This document shows, one piece after another, positions 25,784-34,641 of a stretch of 64,000 nucleotides of DNA. A program made the translations under genes and the position numbers. Below the pieces are notes generated by a model, which ran no database searches, had not been told where the DNA came from, and saw nothing but the letters and a program-made list of their open reading frames with translations. The stretch covers positions 332,813 through 396,812 of the forward strand of contig NZ_JABACJ020000002.1 in the NCBI RefSeq assembly GCF_012524165.2. Direction: 5' to 3'. This DNA is from Faecalicatena faecalis (GTDB lineage: Bacteria > Bacillota > Clostridia > Lachnospirales > Lachnospiraceae). The first letter of the stretch is position 1; every line of letters begins with the position of its first letter.

Positions 25784-27016
25784 TTAACCCGCTATAAGAT
25801 AAATCTTTCTATCGTCAAAACAAATCTGTCCTGTATGATTATAAATCTGAATCATGTCCTCCATTTTCTCAATAAAGACGTGCGTTTCAGGATTACTTAT
25901 TTCTGCAAAAGCTTCAATTGTACTCAGCTCGATATCATCGGCACTTTCCCTTATATGTGAACCACTGTCCTGGAGGAATTCATCTACCGGTCCTTCTTTT
26001 ACAACAGGAATGCTGCCGATGAATTTTCCTAGAGCTTTACTTGCAGTGCCAAGTCCCTTTAGCACATTAGTTTCAACAGATACACCACTCATTTTTTCCA
26101 GGTACATGGAACACTGTCCATATAGATTTCGATAAGTCATAGAAAGATTTTCGATTTCCTCCTTAATACCAGTAATATATTCCTCTTTGAAATTACCACT
26201 AAGCATAATCTCAATGAGTGATGCCATTGAAAATGTATACAACGAAAGTCTATAGTACTTGAACTTCTTCTGAAGATTCTTCAGTATAGAGTTCACTTGA
26301 TTCCGGGCAACAATCAATTTCTTTGAACTAAGAACCTCATGGACCTTTTTCTGATAACCGTTCATATTTTTTCTTGCAGTTCTCTGAATATCAAGAACCA
26401 GCTTATGGTTGCTTGCCACAAAGTGTTCATTATCCCAGTTAAGTTTGTATTTAGAAAGCATGTTAGCAAGTGTTTCGACATCTGCCTCAATTTCAGATTC
26501 CTTCTCAATTTCCAAGAAGGAAATAATCTGTTTTTCCATTTTTTCGATATCACTCAACTTCTGTTCAACAGAGAACAGAGCGACCGCCATCATCATGGTT
26601 GCAGGGTTAATTGCAGCCACAGTTTCTGTTGTTGCTTCTATAGGTCCTGCCGCCTTAAGCTGAGCAAATTTTGACTTACCCTCTGCAGTCTTGAATGCTC
26701 CCCAGAAATTTCCGTTCTTTGCAATCTTCAACGTATCTCCCACAGTGGCATTAGCAAGTTGATACAGTCCCTGCGTATTTATTGTAGTCGTCTGAGTAAC
26801 AGTTCTTAATACCGGAAGGAGAGACGAAATTCCAGCACCTAGTGTGGCTAATTGAGCAATTGGCACACTCATTGTCCTTTTACCAATAACATCAGCTTTT
26901 GCATCATAAAGAATTCCATCTGTTATCTCAACAAGTTCTTTTTCATTTCTAATAATCACATCGTTATGTTTGTTTTCGGAAAAACCGTTTATTTTTACTA
27001 TTTCACCCATATCCAT
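25784..27016 (-). CDS. Unknown 410-residue protein in the RT-HD operon
   Basis: No family is recognised. Residues 49-71 are hydrophobic and glycine-containing (VPIAQLATLGAGISSLLPVL), and residues 135-150 form a second nonpolar stretch (PATMMMAVALFS). Most of the rest is predicted helical and charged, with coiled-coil-like segments (VEQKLSDIEKMEKQIISFLE). The layout could suit a membrane-disrupting or pore-forming effector, or a structural partner; this is inference only. It starts 78 bases after the reverse transcriptase gene. Confidence 0.6.
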   Translation of the reverse strand: MDMGEIVKINGFSENKHNDVIIRNEKELVEITDGILYDAKADVIGKRTMSVPIAQLATLGAGISSLLPVLRTVTQTTTINTQGLYQLANATVGDTLKIAKNGNFWGAFKTAEGKSKFAQLKAAGPIEATTETVAAINPATMMMAVALFSVEQKLSDIEKMEKQIISFLEIEKESEIEADVETLANMLSKYKLNWDNEHFVASNHKLVLDIQRTARKNMNGYQKKVHEVLSSKKLIVARNQVNSILKNLQKKFKYYRLSLYTFSMASLIEIMLSGNFKEEYITGIKEEIENLSMTYRNLYGQCSMYLEKMSGVSVETNVLKGLGTASKALGKFIGSIPVVKEGPVDEFLQDSGSHIRESADDIELSTIEAFAEISNPETHVFIEKMEDMIQIYNHTGQICFDDRKIYLIAG

Positions 27017-27094
27017 TCCTCCATCTCTGAATTGTTCTGCATGGATACTCTTTCATATTATTATAGTACTACTTTCTTATGTTTAAAGTACCCT

Positions 27095-30000
27095 TTAACG
27101 GCATTTCTGTTCCTCTAACGTTTTTCTAAGATACCTGTCTAATATTCCGAACTGCTTTGCATCAAGACTAGTTCTATTGGCAATTTTCACACGAACTGTT
27201 ACTTCTGTTCCGAAATAGTTATCAGGTACAGATTTTAAATATTCCCATAGTGCAAAAAGTTCCTGCATAAGATAACCATTTTTCGTAGAAAACCATCTGC
27301 ATAAAAAATTACAGACTTCACTTCCGCTTTTACAAACTTCCCCTATACTCAGTTCAAATCCGTTATCATCAATATTTTCAATTTCCATATATCTGCATGG
27401 TTTTTCACATTCAATCTTTGACATTTGAGACATATCAACAATAACAATTAAAATCAACTTCTCCACGATAGACTTTGGAGTCAGACATGCTTTTTCGTCC
27501 TCTATCGTATAGTCTGTTTCCAATTCATATCCCTGTGTCAGTAGATGAGATATCCAATGAAAAGCAGACTTTTCTGACATCTGATCCAGATTATGATAAA
27601 GAATTGGTCTGGATATCCTGCAGTTGCTCATATCCAGCAAATCAGCAAGGCGAAGCAGAATTTTATCAAATTTCAGGCTGATCATCTTTTCAGAGGCCAC
27701 GGATCTTGTAAAATAAATATCTCTTTCATCTGCCTGATGGGCTTCCGAAACCTCTGCAACGAATTCCCTTAAAGTTTCATCCAGGAAATCCAGATCTTCT
27801 CTTGTACGAATTTCAGCAGCGCTGTCTGAAGCATGTTTCGCCCTGATTTTCTTTTCATAATAAGCATCTAATTTCCTATAACTCTGGGTCATCCACTTTT
27901 TCACCTGTGAAATATCTTCTATATTTGTGTCTATATTTATTGCTTTATTTTCAGTGCCATTCTCACCCTCGGATTCGCCATTTTGCGGAACATCCTGTTG
28001 AATTTCTGACAAATGCTCCCAGGCAATGCTGTCTCCGTCCTCTCGATCTACCAAAAATGCATCTAAAGCAGGTATTTTTACCATTGAAATATCGTGAAGA
28101 TAGCAAGCCAAAAATAATATATAAAAATCTAGTGAAGATATTTTAAAAAATCCGATTCCATGAATCAGCTTTACGATGTTCCGTATCAATGCAATCGCAT
28201 GTTCCTGATTATGCAGGGTATAAAAGTACAAATGTTTGGAGCCATTTTTCCACACCTCACAAGTATACTGATGGGTCAGAATCAGCTTATCAATACGGAC
28301 CGGGTCCGCCACAAAGGACTGGAATATCTCAACGACTTCCATGACTGCATAGTCCAAATCCGCTTTATTTCTTGGATCGTCTAATAAAAACTTCTGCTCC
28401 AGAAATGCTTCTTCTGTAAAGAGCCTGTTCCTTAAAAACAGTAAAATTCGAAATTCACCACAACTTAAGGGTTTCCTGCTAAACTTTCTAATCACGAAGC
28501 GATCTTCTATTTCTACATCAAATAGCTGTGAATATACTGCATTTGCGACCATTCGTAAAAATTGTGACGTATTCTCATTCACAATTTCTGCCATTTTGAT
28601 CATATCTTCTGACAGCAGCCTTTTTAATACCTTGCTTTTCCAGTCCCCTTCCTGTATTTGATCCACCCATCGTCTGGCTACCTCATAATGCTTATGGGAA
28701 AATGTCTTCAATTTCCATGATGCATAATATTTTAAAGTTTTATATAGATCTTTGGATTCTATTGCAAGTCTTTTACATTCATCTTGATACTTGCTTTGAT
28801 CTTCCTTACTTTTAAGCAATTCACCATACACTTTAAACAGAAAAGAGCTTTCTTCCTCTTCTCCCTCAAAACAGATAGAATTGAGTTCACTTATGTATTC
28901 TCCAAGTCTCTCTCGTTCCCTCTCATCCGCTAACTCACGATACATAGAAACTGCTGCATCCCATATATTCTCATTATAAGACTTCATAAAAGCCTTTCGC
29001 TTCTCCGAGTCTTCATCATATTTTTCAGCTTCAAATATAATGTTTTCTAATTCTGCCTTATTCTTTTCATTCTCCTCACACACTCGTCTTAAATAGAGAC
29101 GCTGTTTCCGATATTCAAAGAAACGGTAATAACGTATCCAGCGTTCACGGAATTTACTTAAATTTTGTATCTGGTTTCTACAATTTTTGATAGCATCATC
29201 TGGCTGCTCGTCCACTGACAATGCCAGCAGTTCCTGCAGCTTATTCTCTGATTCACTTAATTTGCCATTCAACTCCTCCATCTTCTTTTGAATTTGTTCT
29301 GAAATCACTCCCATTTTCCGTTCAAAAATAACATCCTCTTCATCGGAATACATTTTAAAAAGTTCATTTCCTGCCTGAGAAGCCTCACGGCTAATACATT
29401 TCAAATAGATTTCACTTTCATCCAGCTGATCCAGCCTTGTAAAACTGCTCTTGCTCACAGCCTTTTTCTTATTTAGTTCATGAACCTTAATGCCGTAAAG
29501 TCCAGCCGCCTTCATGGTCATTGCAATCCTTGGTTGTAAATAGACATTTTTTTCTATAAGAAGTTCAGATTCCAGTTCTCCAATTTTCTTATTTATAGAT
29601 TCAAGCTGTTCTCCAAACTTATCTTCATTAACATCATTCGTAAAGATTACCGAATCATCCACATAAAAGTAGCTGATTCCCTTGAATTCCTTCTGGAAAA
29701 TCTCCGCTATCGGTATCATACAGATATTTCCAAAAAAATATGATTGTGGAAGACCTTGAGGAATTCCACGCACAAAATTCTCTTCAAAAGTACACGCTTT
29801 ATTTCTTTTGTTCTTATAATAGACCTTCTTCAACCTATCGGAAAGTTTGTTTATTAACCTGCAGAATAAAAGTTTTATTAAAATTCTTTTCAATAATTCT
29901 TTATCTGAATTTTCTATATTTACAGGAAGACGTTCTACAATCAGCTGATAAACCAACATTGGATTGATTGTTGGAAAAAAGTTCTCCAAATCAAGAGATA

Positions 30001-30613
30001 CCTCATATTTGTATTCCAAAGAGGCATTATACTTTTTCAATGCCTCATTTGCATTCTGAGTATATGCCTGATACTGCTGCTTCCAGGGTTTAAATAAGAC
30101 CTCTGGATTTAGAGATACTCTGTTTCCATAAAAATTTCCTGGAAGCAGGCGACTTACATTCGAAAGATAAAGTTTCTTATTCTTATCTGGTATCTCATAT
30201 ACCAGTAGATGTAGCATCGCCACAATTGCGATCTGGCTGATAATATCCGTTGTATGAAGCGGCCTGTAAACAACCTTATCGTCCTCCACCTTTTTGGGTC
30301 GGAAATAAACTTTGGCTTCTATAAAATAGTCATCTTTATCAAGCAAATCTATAATCCTGTTCTGCACTTGAGTAATGATTTCTTTAATATAGACTTCATC
30401 AAATTTGTCCTGCAGGCGGTAATACGCTATTTTGTCCACCTCTTCCAGGAGTTCAAAATCAAATATGTAGGAACGCAATGAATAAATTGCATGATAAATG
30501 TTCTGATCCGACAGCAAATAATCTCTATATCTGCCACTGTATTTCTCCGCACGCTTTTGTTCTGTTTTCATCTTATGTTTTTTGGTTCCTTTCTCTTTAT
30601 TACACTTCCCCAT
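27095..30613 (-). CDS. Reverse transcriptase fused to an HD phosphohydrolase-like domain
   Basis: A 1172-residue protein. Residues 40-400 form a reverse transcriptase core: VSLDLENFF (Asp208), RGIPQGLPQS (282-291) and YFYVDDSVIF with catalytic YVDD at 317-320. There is no maturase or group II intron C-terminus. A long charged helical region follows (about 430-770). Residues 795-1000 look like an HD domain: LHNQEHAIALIRN (His801/His805), ACYLHDISM (His840-Asp841) and LRLADLLDM (Asp991), then HWISHLL as in HD-CE proteins. It overlaps the preceding gene by 14 bases. The RT resembles defence-associated (DRT/UG or Abi-type) enzymes more than retron or mobile ones. Confidence 0.85.
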   Translation of the reverse strand: MGKCNKEKGTKKHKMKTEQKRAEKYSGRYRDYLLSDQNIYHAIYSLRSYIFDFELLEEVDKIAYYRLQDKFDEVYIKEIITQVQNRIIDLLDKDDYFIEAKVYFRPKKVEDDKVVYRPLHTTDIISQIAIVAMLHLLVYEIPDKNKKLYLSNVSRLLPGNFYGNRVSLNPEVLFKPWKQQYQAYTQNANEALKKYNASLEYKYEVSLDLENFFPTINPMLVYQLIVERLPVNIENSDKELLKRILIKLLFCRLINKLSDRLKKVYYKNKRNKACTFEENFVRGIPQGLPQSYFFGNICMIPIAEIFQKEFKGISYFYVDDSVIFTNDVNEDKFGEQLESINKKIGELESELLIEKNVYLQPRIAMTMKAAGLYGIKVHELNKKKAVSKSSFTRLDQLDESEIYLKCISREASQAGNELFKMYSDEEDVIFERKMGVISEQIQKKMEELNGKLSESENKLQELLALSVDEQPDDAIKNCRNQIQNLSKFRERWIRYYRFFEYRKQRLYLRRVCEENEKNKAELENIIFEAEKYDEDSEKRKAFMKSYNENIWDAAVSMYRELADERERERLGEYISELNSICFEGEEEESSFLFKVYGELLKSKEDQSKYQDECKRLAIESKDLYKTLKYYASWKLKTFSHKHYEVARRWVDQIQEGDWKSKVLKRLLSEDMIKMAEIVNENTSQFLRMVANAVYSQLFDVEIEDRFVIRKFSRKPLSCGEFRILLFLRNRLFTEEAFLEQKFLLDDPRNKADLDYAVMEVVEIFQSFVADPVRIDKLILTHQYTCEVWKNGSKHLYFYTLHNQEHAIALIRNIVKLIHGIGFFKISSLDFYILFLACYLHDISMVKIPALDAFLVDREDGDSIAWEHLSEIQQDVPQNGESEGENGTENKAINIDTNIEDISQVKKWMTQSYRKLDAYYEKKIRAKHASDSAAEIRTREDLDFLDETLREFVAEVSEAHQADERDIYFTRSVASEKMISLKFDKILLRLADLLDMSNCRISRPILYHNLDQMSEKSAFHWISHLLTQGYELETDYTIEDEKACLTPKSIVEKLILIVIVDMSQMSKIECEKPCRYMEIENIDDNGFELSIGEVCKSGSEVCNFLCRWFSTKNGYLMQELFALWEYLKSVPDNYFGTEVTVRVKIANRTSLDAKQFGILDRYLRKTLEEQKCR

Positions 30614-31130
30614 CTCTTAAAGTCGCCTTATTATTCAAAAACTCCCTCAACTTTTCTACTTCCTGTAACACTTTTTCCTCAACATTTCCTATCTTACTTT
30701 GATAAATAAAACGCTTTGTCTCACAGAGGACACTGCATTCAACCAGCATCTCCTCAGAATAAACTAAGCCTTTTTCATAAGAAGGACATACCTTCCAGTA
30801 TGTAAAGATTTTTTCTTTCTCATTATCAAAAATGCAATCTTGTTGCCAATAACGGTCAATAATTAAAGAAACTTCTGTATAACAGGACGCTACTTCAAAA
30901 AAAACTTTTACAAGTGGATATTTTCGATAGAAACATTCCAAAAAATCCAGAAATTCATCTATATAATGCGGCAGATATGTACCATTATAGTGATAATCCT
31001 TATTCATCCCGCTTAAAAAGGTAGAAAATGCATAAACCTGTTTTTCGAAATCTTCCCTCGATAGTTCTCCTTCAGTCACCCTTTCTCCCAATTCTGCATA
31101 ATTTTCCCACAAAAGTTCTATATCTATCAA
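30600..31130 (-). CDS. Unknown 176-residue protein in the RT-HD operon
   Basis: An acidic, mostly helical protein with no recognised domain, including LPHYIDEFLDFLECFYRKYP and four to five cysteines. It overlaps the ART-like gene upstream by four bases (ATGA) and the RT-HD gene by 14, so it is translated in step with both. The small size and position suggest a partner or regulator (for example an immunity or adaptor protein), but nothing in the sequence proves this. Confidence 0.6.
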   Translation of the reverse strand: MIDIELLWENYAELGERVTEGELSREDFEKQVYAFSTFLSGMNKDYHYNGTYLPHYIDEFLDFLECFYRKYPLVKVFFEVASCYTEVSLIIDRYWQQDCIFDNEKEKIFTYWKVCPSYEKGLVYSEEMLVECSVLCETKRFIYQSKIGNVEEKVLQEVEKLREFLNNKATLRDGEV

Positions 31131-32005
31131 CGTTCATCACCTCCATACCATATACGAGAAAATTCTATTTTCAGATATGCCTGTAGTTTTTCTTTCCAAC
31201 ATATGTATTCTCTGTAATCCTGTTCCCTATCATTTTCATTCATCTTCTCCAACAATTGGGCTGCTGACTCCTTCCCATCAATAATCTGCTGCCATAACAT
31301 TTTTTCTGAGTCTAAAAGAATTCTACGGTAATCAGGAAACTGAATCGTCTTCAGTCGATATTTTCCCATTGGTGGCTTCTTATTTTGATCTTTTACAATT
31401 CTTGTTTCAGAAGCAGTAAGAGGTATTTCTTCCAACTCGATGTTGAGAAAAGGAGGGAGAAGTATTTCCCGTTCATCCCAATGGGTATATTCATTTTTTT
31501 CTAATACCTTATCATAATCAATAAATGGTATATTAGGGGAAAGTTCCGCTTCTATAAGAACAATTCCATTCTTTCTGGCAAACGCTGAATCATAGTCACA
31601 CTTTGAACACGAAAAAAATGATTGGGTAAAACCATTTTCATAATTTGTAACTGATGATGCACGATCTACCCGCTTTCCAGTTACGCGGTAATCGAAATCT
31701 TCCTTCCTGACTTTCATCAGAGTAAAAATATTTGTATAAACTTGTATTGTTTCCTCTATCTTTCTGATAAACTCAGAATTTAGCGTATGTCCCTCTTTCC
31801 AAATACGTTCCTGTTCATTCTTGTTGCCTTCAAATAGGAGTGCATTTAATGTCCGATAAGCATTTTCATCGCCATACATAGCATCCCTAGACTTTCTGCC
31901 CATATAACCGTTGCTGCACCGTTCACGGGTATCGCCTCCGTAAAAGCGAAGCGCATCAACGCCTTTACATAGGGGCATATGATCCTTTTCAGATAAACTT
32001 TCCAT
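31127..32005 (-). CDS. ADP-ribosyltransferase-like protein, first gene of the RT-HD operon
   Basis: A 292-residue protein with the layout of R-S-E type ADP-ribosyltransferases. There is an arginine in a strand (FDYRVTG, Arg107), a serine-rich FTQSFFSCS (126-134) like the STS strand, and the ExE motif WDEREILLPP with Glu178 and Glu180. GIVLIEAEL and IPFIDYDKV between them fit the toxin fold. Such enzymes transfer ADP-ribose from NAD+ to proteins or nucleic acids. It would be a toxic effector or a modifier of a partner. The match is by motif order, so it should be tested by structure prediction. Confidence 0.6.
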   Translation of the reverse strand: MESLSEKDHMPLCKGVDALRFYGGDTRERCSNGYMGRKSRDAMYGDENAYRTLNALLFEGNKNEQERIWKEGHTLNSEFIRKIEETIQVYTNIFTLMKVRKEDFDYRVTGKRVDRASSVTNYENGFTQSFFSCSKCDYDSAFARKNGIVLIEAELSPNIPFIDYDKVLEKNEYTHWDEREILLPPFLNIELEEIPLTASETRIVKDQNKKPPMGKYRLKTIQFPDYRRILLDSEKMLWQQIIDGKESAAQLLEKMNENDREQDYREYICWKEKLQAYLKIEFSRIWYGGDER

Positions 32006-32312
32006 CCCCTGTTTCTTCCTCCATCTTTCAAACTGTTACTTTCACCTGCAAAATGTACTCCGCAGTTCTCCGTATTACTATTAATTATAGCTGCTTGTCT
32101 GCTGGACTGCAACACACGAGACTCACATCATTATGAAAAACATTCCTCTTACCTATAGACTTTATCGCATAAAAATGCACCCATGGTTCTAAAATTAAAT
32201 CTAAACCATGGATGCATATTTTATTTCTTACAACAACCGTATACAATTAACTTTTGTTTAAGAAAACTCCTATACTCGTGTTAACTGTACAAAGTTAAGG
32301 AGATGGAATATT
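32006..32312. other. Upstream region of the RT-HD operon
   Basis: No gene is seen. The region must hold the promoter of the minus-strand operon, but no clear consensus pair stands out. It contains the hairpin repeat at 32161-32220. Because many defence reverse transcriptases use a nearby non-coding RNA, this stretch and the 78-base gap at 27017-27094 are the places to look for one. Confidence 0.4.
32161..32220. repeat. Hairpin repeat, copy 1 (TTTATCG-ATAAAAATG...GGATGCATA)
   Basis: ATGCA (32175-32179) and CCATGGTT (32181-32188) pair with AACCATGG (32204-32211) and TGCAT (32213-32217). A related element at about 41579-41636 shares TTATCG, ATAAAAATG and CCTGGATGCATA. Both lie beside truncated defence-type genes. 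Confidence 0.6.
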
Positions 32313-32399
32313 ATGACATATTCAGACGCTATTATTAAACGATTGATAGAACTTTGCTCTGAAAGAGCTCTTACTCTTCTTATTATTTCTGTTCAATAA
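32313..32399 (+). pseudogene. XRE-type regulator, 5' remnant
   Basis: ATG after AAGGAGATGGAATATT begins MTYSDAIIKRLIELCSERA, the usual first helix of a clostridial XRE/Cro helix-turn-helix protein. It then runs into unrelated sequence and a stop at 32397-32399, inside the convergent VOC gene. The recognition helix is missing. Confidence 0.6.
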
Positions 32400-32745
32400 T
32401 TTCCAGATGTAAACCATCCGGATCCTGAATAAAGAAAAAGCGGGTTTTAGGATTTGGCTGAATTGGCCCACTGACAATTTCTACCCCCTGAGCTTTCATA
32501 ACTTCCATTGCCTGATCCAAATCATCTACTTCAAATCCCAGAGATGGATATTCCCCATACTGTGAGAGTTCTTCATCCTTGTTACAAATCAATTCTAATT
32601 CCGCCGGACCATCTGCCAGAAAAGCAATCTCTGTCTTTGGTCCTCCCGGAAATCTTCTCACCAGTTTCAAACCGATTACTTCCTCATAAAAGCGAATAGA
32701 ATCTTCTAAATTTTTCACATGAATTGTTGCAAATATAAATTTCAT
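32383..32745 (-). CDS. VOC family protein (glyoxalase/lactoylglutathione lyase-like)
   Basis: A 120-residue vicinal-oxygen-chelate protein: FATIHVKNLEDSIRFYEEVI at the start, then PSLGFEVDDLDQAM and RFFFIQDPDGLHLEIIE. Metal ligands fit His9, Glu52, and Glu116 of the E-x-I ending. Members detoxify methylglyoxal or bind small molecules; the substrate cannot be read. The start has AGGAGGTATGAG upstream. Confidence 0.88.
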   Translation of the reverse strand: MKFIFATIHVKNLEDSIRFYEEVIGLKLVRRFPGGPKTEIAFLADGPAELELICNKDEELSQYGEYPSLGFEVDDLDQAMEVMKAQGVEIVSGPIQPNPKTRFFFIQDPDGLHLEIIEQK

Positions 32746-32816
32746 CTCATACCTCCTGAGTTTTCCGGCAATTTTTCAGATTTTTATGCAGTAAAACCTC
32801 ATTCCGACTTTCGCGT

Positions 32817-33360
32817 TTACCAATGATTATAGCCCAGAACTTCGTCCAAATCCTTCCTTATCTTTCTGCGCGGCTCACCACTTTTAGCCGGATATCCCAC
32901 AGTAATGATCAAACGCACCACCCGCTCTTTAGGAATCCCAAATGCCTGGTGCAACTTTTCCTGATTCATTGTACCTATCATGCAAGTTCCCAATCCTAAT
33001 GAGGTAGCTTCATAGCATAGCCCCATAGCTGCCATCCCAATATCCATCTGTGCAAAATCTGGGACCCATAATGTTCTGCGACTCCAGGTTTTAAATGCCC
33101 CTCTTCCTCACAGATTAAAATAAAAGCTGGCACTTTTGCTCCCCATGGACATCCGATCAGGCCATGATCATCAAACGCTTCTACTACTTTTGTATGTGCC
33201 TCCGGTTCATCCACGATAATAAAATGCTCGGCTGTGAATTGCAGCCGCTTGGAGCCATGCGTGCCACGTCGACCAAATGAGTCAGTAACTCACACGATAC
33301 CTTTTTATCACTGTAAACTCTGCAGCTTTCTCTTTCTGCCTGTAAGTTCTCAAAATTCAT
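32817..33360 (-). pseudogene. Decayed second copy of the nitroreductase gene
   Basis: Nearly identical to 19580-20125 over its length, including the flanking TTTTTATGCA-TAAAACCTCAT. Two small deletions break it: one base near 33057 (AAAATCTGGG for AAAATGCTGGG) and two bases near 33227 (AAATGCTCGG for AAATGCCACGG). The start ATG at 33360 and the stop are preserved. It cannot make the full enzyme. Confidence 0.88.
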
Positions 33361-33399
33361 GCTCTTCTCCCCTTTCCGTTCCAGATACAGGTAATACTA

Positions 33400-33427
33400 T
33401 GATCGCAGAATGCCATCTTTCAGCCAT
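33400..33427 (-). pseudogene. First codons of a ferredoxin-DUF2703 gene, remnant
   Basis: The minus-strand ATG at 33427 begins MAERWH, as the intact gene at 21017 does (MAERWYPVIDY), and the upstream bases also match (CCATAACCTTATTC). The rest of the gene is gone, and the sequence passes directly into the nitroreductase leader. So a deletion removed it within the duplicated locus. Confidence 0.65.
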
Positions 33428-33565
33428 AACCTTATTCTTTCACAAAAATTCTATTTCCTGGTAAGTTCAGTTTCCTATACTTTAGAGAAACAGTCCATAA
33501 TTCAAAGAACTTTCTCAAAACCAGTACAGCGTAAATTCAGAGTCTGCTTTACTGCTTCCTCATAG

Positions 33566-33595
33566 TGACTGCGCTGCTTATTTTATCCGCAATTA
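33566..33595 (-). pseudogene. Possible fragment of an EFR1 gene
   Basis: About 30 bases resemble the EFR1 gene near 18939-18970: GCTTATTTTATCC is shared, and the minus strand reads IADKISSAV against IVDKISSTV. The fragment is in the order expected if the whole 18.7-21 kb locus was once duplicated. The rest of 33428-33773 shows no gene. Confidence 0.35.
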
Positions 33596-33773
33596 TTTTC
33601 ATCGTTCTAATTCATTTTGCACAGGCGGGAACGGATTCTCCGTTGATTGCAATACAAATCTGAGATTTTGTATAGACCCGGTCAGGAGACTACATTAAAA
33701 CGCAAGAAATTTATATTCCTCGGCCACCAAAACTGTACGCTTCACGTCAAATTACTTCTTCATTTCTATAAAA

Positions 33774-34361
33774 TCACAAATTTTCTTCAACGAAATGATT
33801 CTCATACATATCCCAATACTTTTTATATACAAAATCTTCATCGCTGTTAAAGTTTAACTGGTACATTCTGAATATTACAGGAATATTTTTCGGTTGCCAC
33901 TGTTCTTCATACGAATAGCAATATTTCATTCCCACTTTTTGCATAACCTTTCCGCTTCTTATATTATTCCTGTCGTGAGTTGCCGTGATATAGGGCAGGC
34001 CGTCTTTTTTTACCTGCTCCACAATAGCTTTCGCTGCCTCTGTTACAATTCCCTGATGCCAAAATTCCCTGCAGAGTCCGTAACCAAAGTCGTGATGTTC
34101 TTCCATATCAACTTTAATATAACCAATCGGAAGATTATCACTTTTAAGGCAGATGGCGTATGCGTAGGCCTGCGGCAGTTCATACTTTGCCGCATATCTT
34201 TCTTCATAAAATTCTTTAGTCTCCTCAAGACTTTTCACAGGATACCACGGCAGAAACTGATTAACCACCTCATCTTTTAGGATGAGGAAAAGAGCCTCCA
34301 TATCCTCTTCTGTAAACTTTCTCAAAATTAAACGTTCTGTTACTAATTTAGGTGTATTCAT
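33774..34361 (-). CDS. GNAT family N-acetyltransferase
   Basis: A 195-residue RimJ/RimL-like acetyltransferase: TERLILRKFTEEDMEALF near the N-terminus, then GYGLCREFWHQGIVTEAAKA, which forms the acetyl-CoA binding site, and THDRNNIRSGKVMQKVGMKY. It moves an acetyl group from acetyl-CoA to an amine; the target is unknown. The gene is intact and stands alone among remnants. Confidence 0.88.
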   Translation of the reverse strand: MNTPKLVTERLILRKFTEEDMEALFLILKDEVVNQFLPWYPVKSLEETKEFYEERYAAKYELPQAYAYAICLKSDNLPIGYIKVDMEEHHDFGYGLCREFWHQGIVTEAAKAIVEQVKKDGLPYITATHDRNNIRSGKVMQKVGMKYCYSYEEQWQPKNIPVIFRMYQLNFNSDEDFVYKKYWDMYENHFVEENL

Positions 34362-34641
34362 AATGCTATTCCTCTGAGATGTTTTATCAAATTCATTTAT
34401 AATAACTGACCATTTCCCTGTTATCCTCCGGGGTCAGGCCGATTTTCAATCTCTTTTGCTTCAAACGTCTTGATGGTTTCTCTCAGCTTATGTACCCGGC
34501 AGGGTATACTTACTCTACGAAGCACATCATAAATAAAATTTCATCACGAACAAAGTTATATATCTGCTTTATGCAATTGAACTCATCTGCATTTTTTCAG
34601 TGCAACAAATGGTATTTGCTTTACCTCCTGCTATTTTCAAT
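34362..34641. other. Spacer, no supported gene
   Basis: Holds the promoter region of the GNAT gene and the 3' side of the TetR gene. A minus-strand stretch reading LRETIKTFEAKEIENRPDP looks protein-like but has no start and several stops, so it may be an old remnant. Confidence 0.3.

Noticed and set aside
27095..30613. Retron or group II intron reverse transcriptase
   Set aside because: No maturase domain, no domain V RNA, no msr/msd-type inverted repeats directly before the gene, and the C-terminus carries an HD-like domain.
24471..32005. Standard CBASS operon
   Set aside because: No CD-NTase (no G-S-x-x-x-G-T with downstream acidic pair) was found in the five genes, so the SAVED protein has no visible cyclase partner here.
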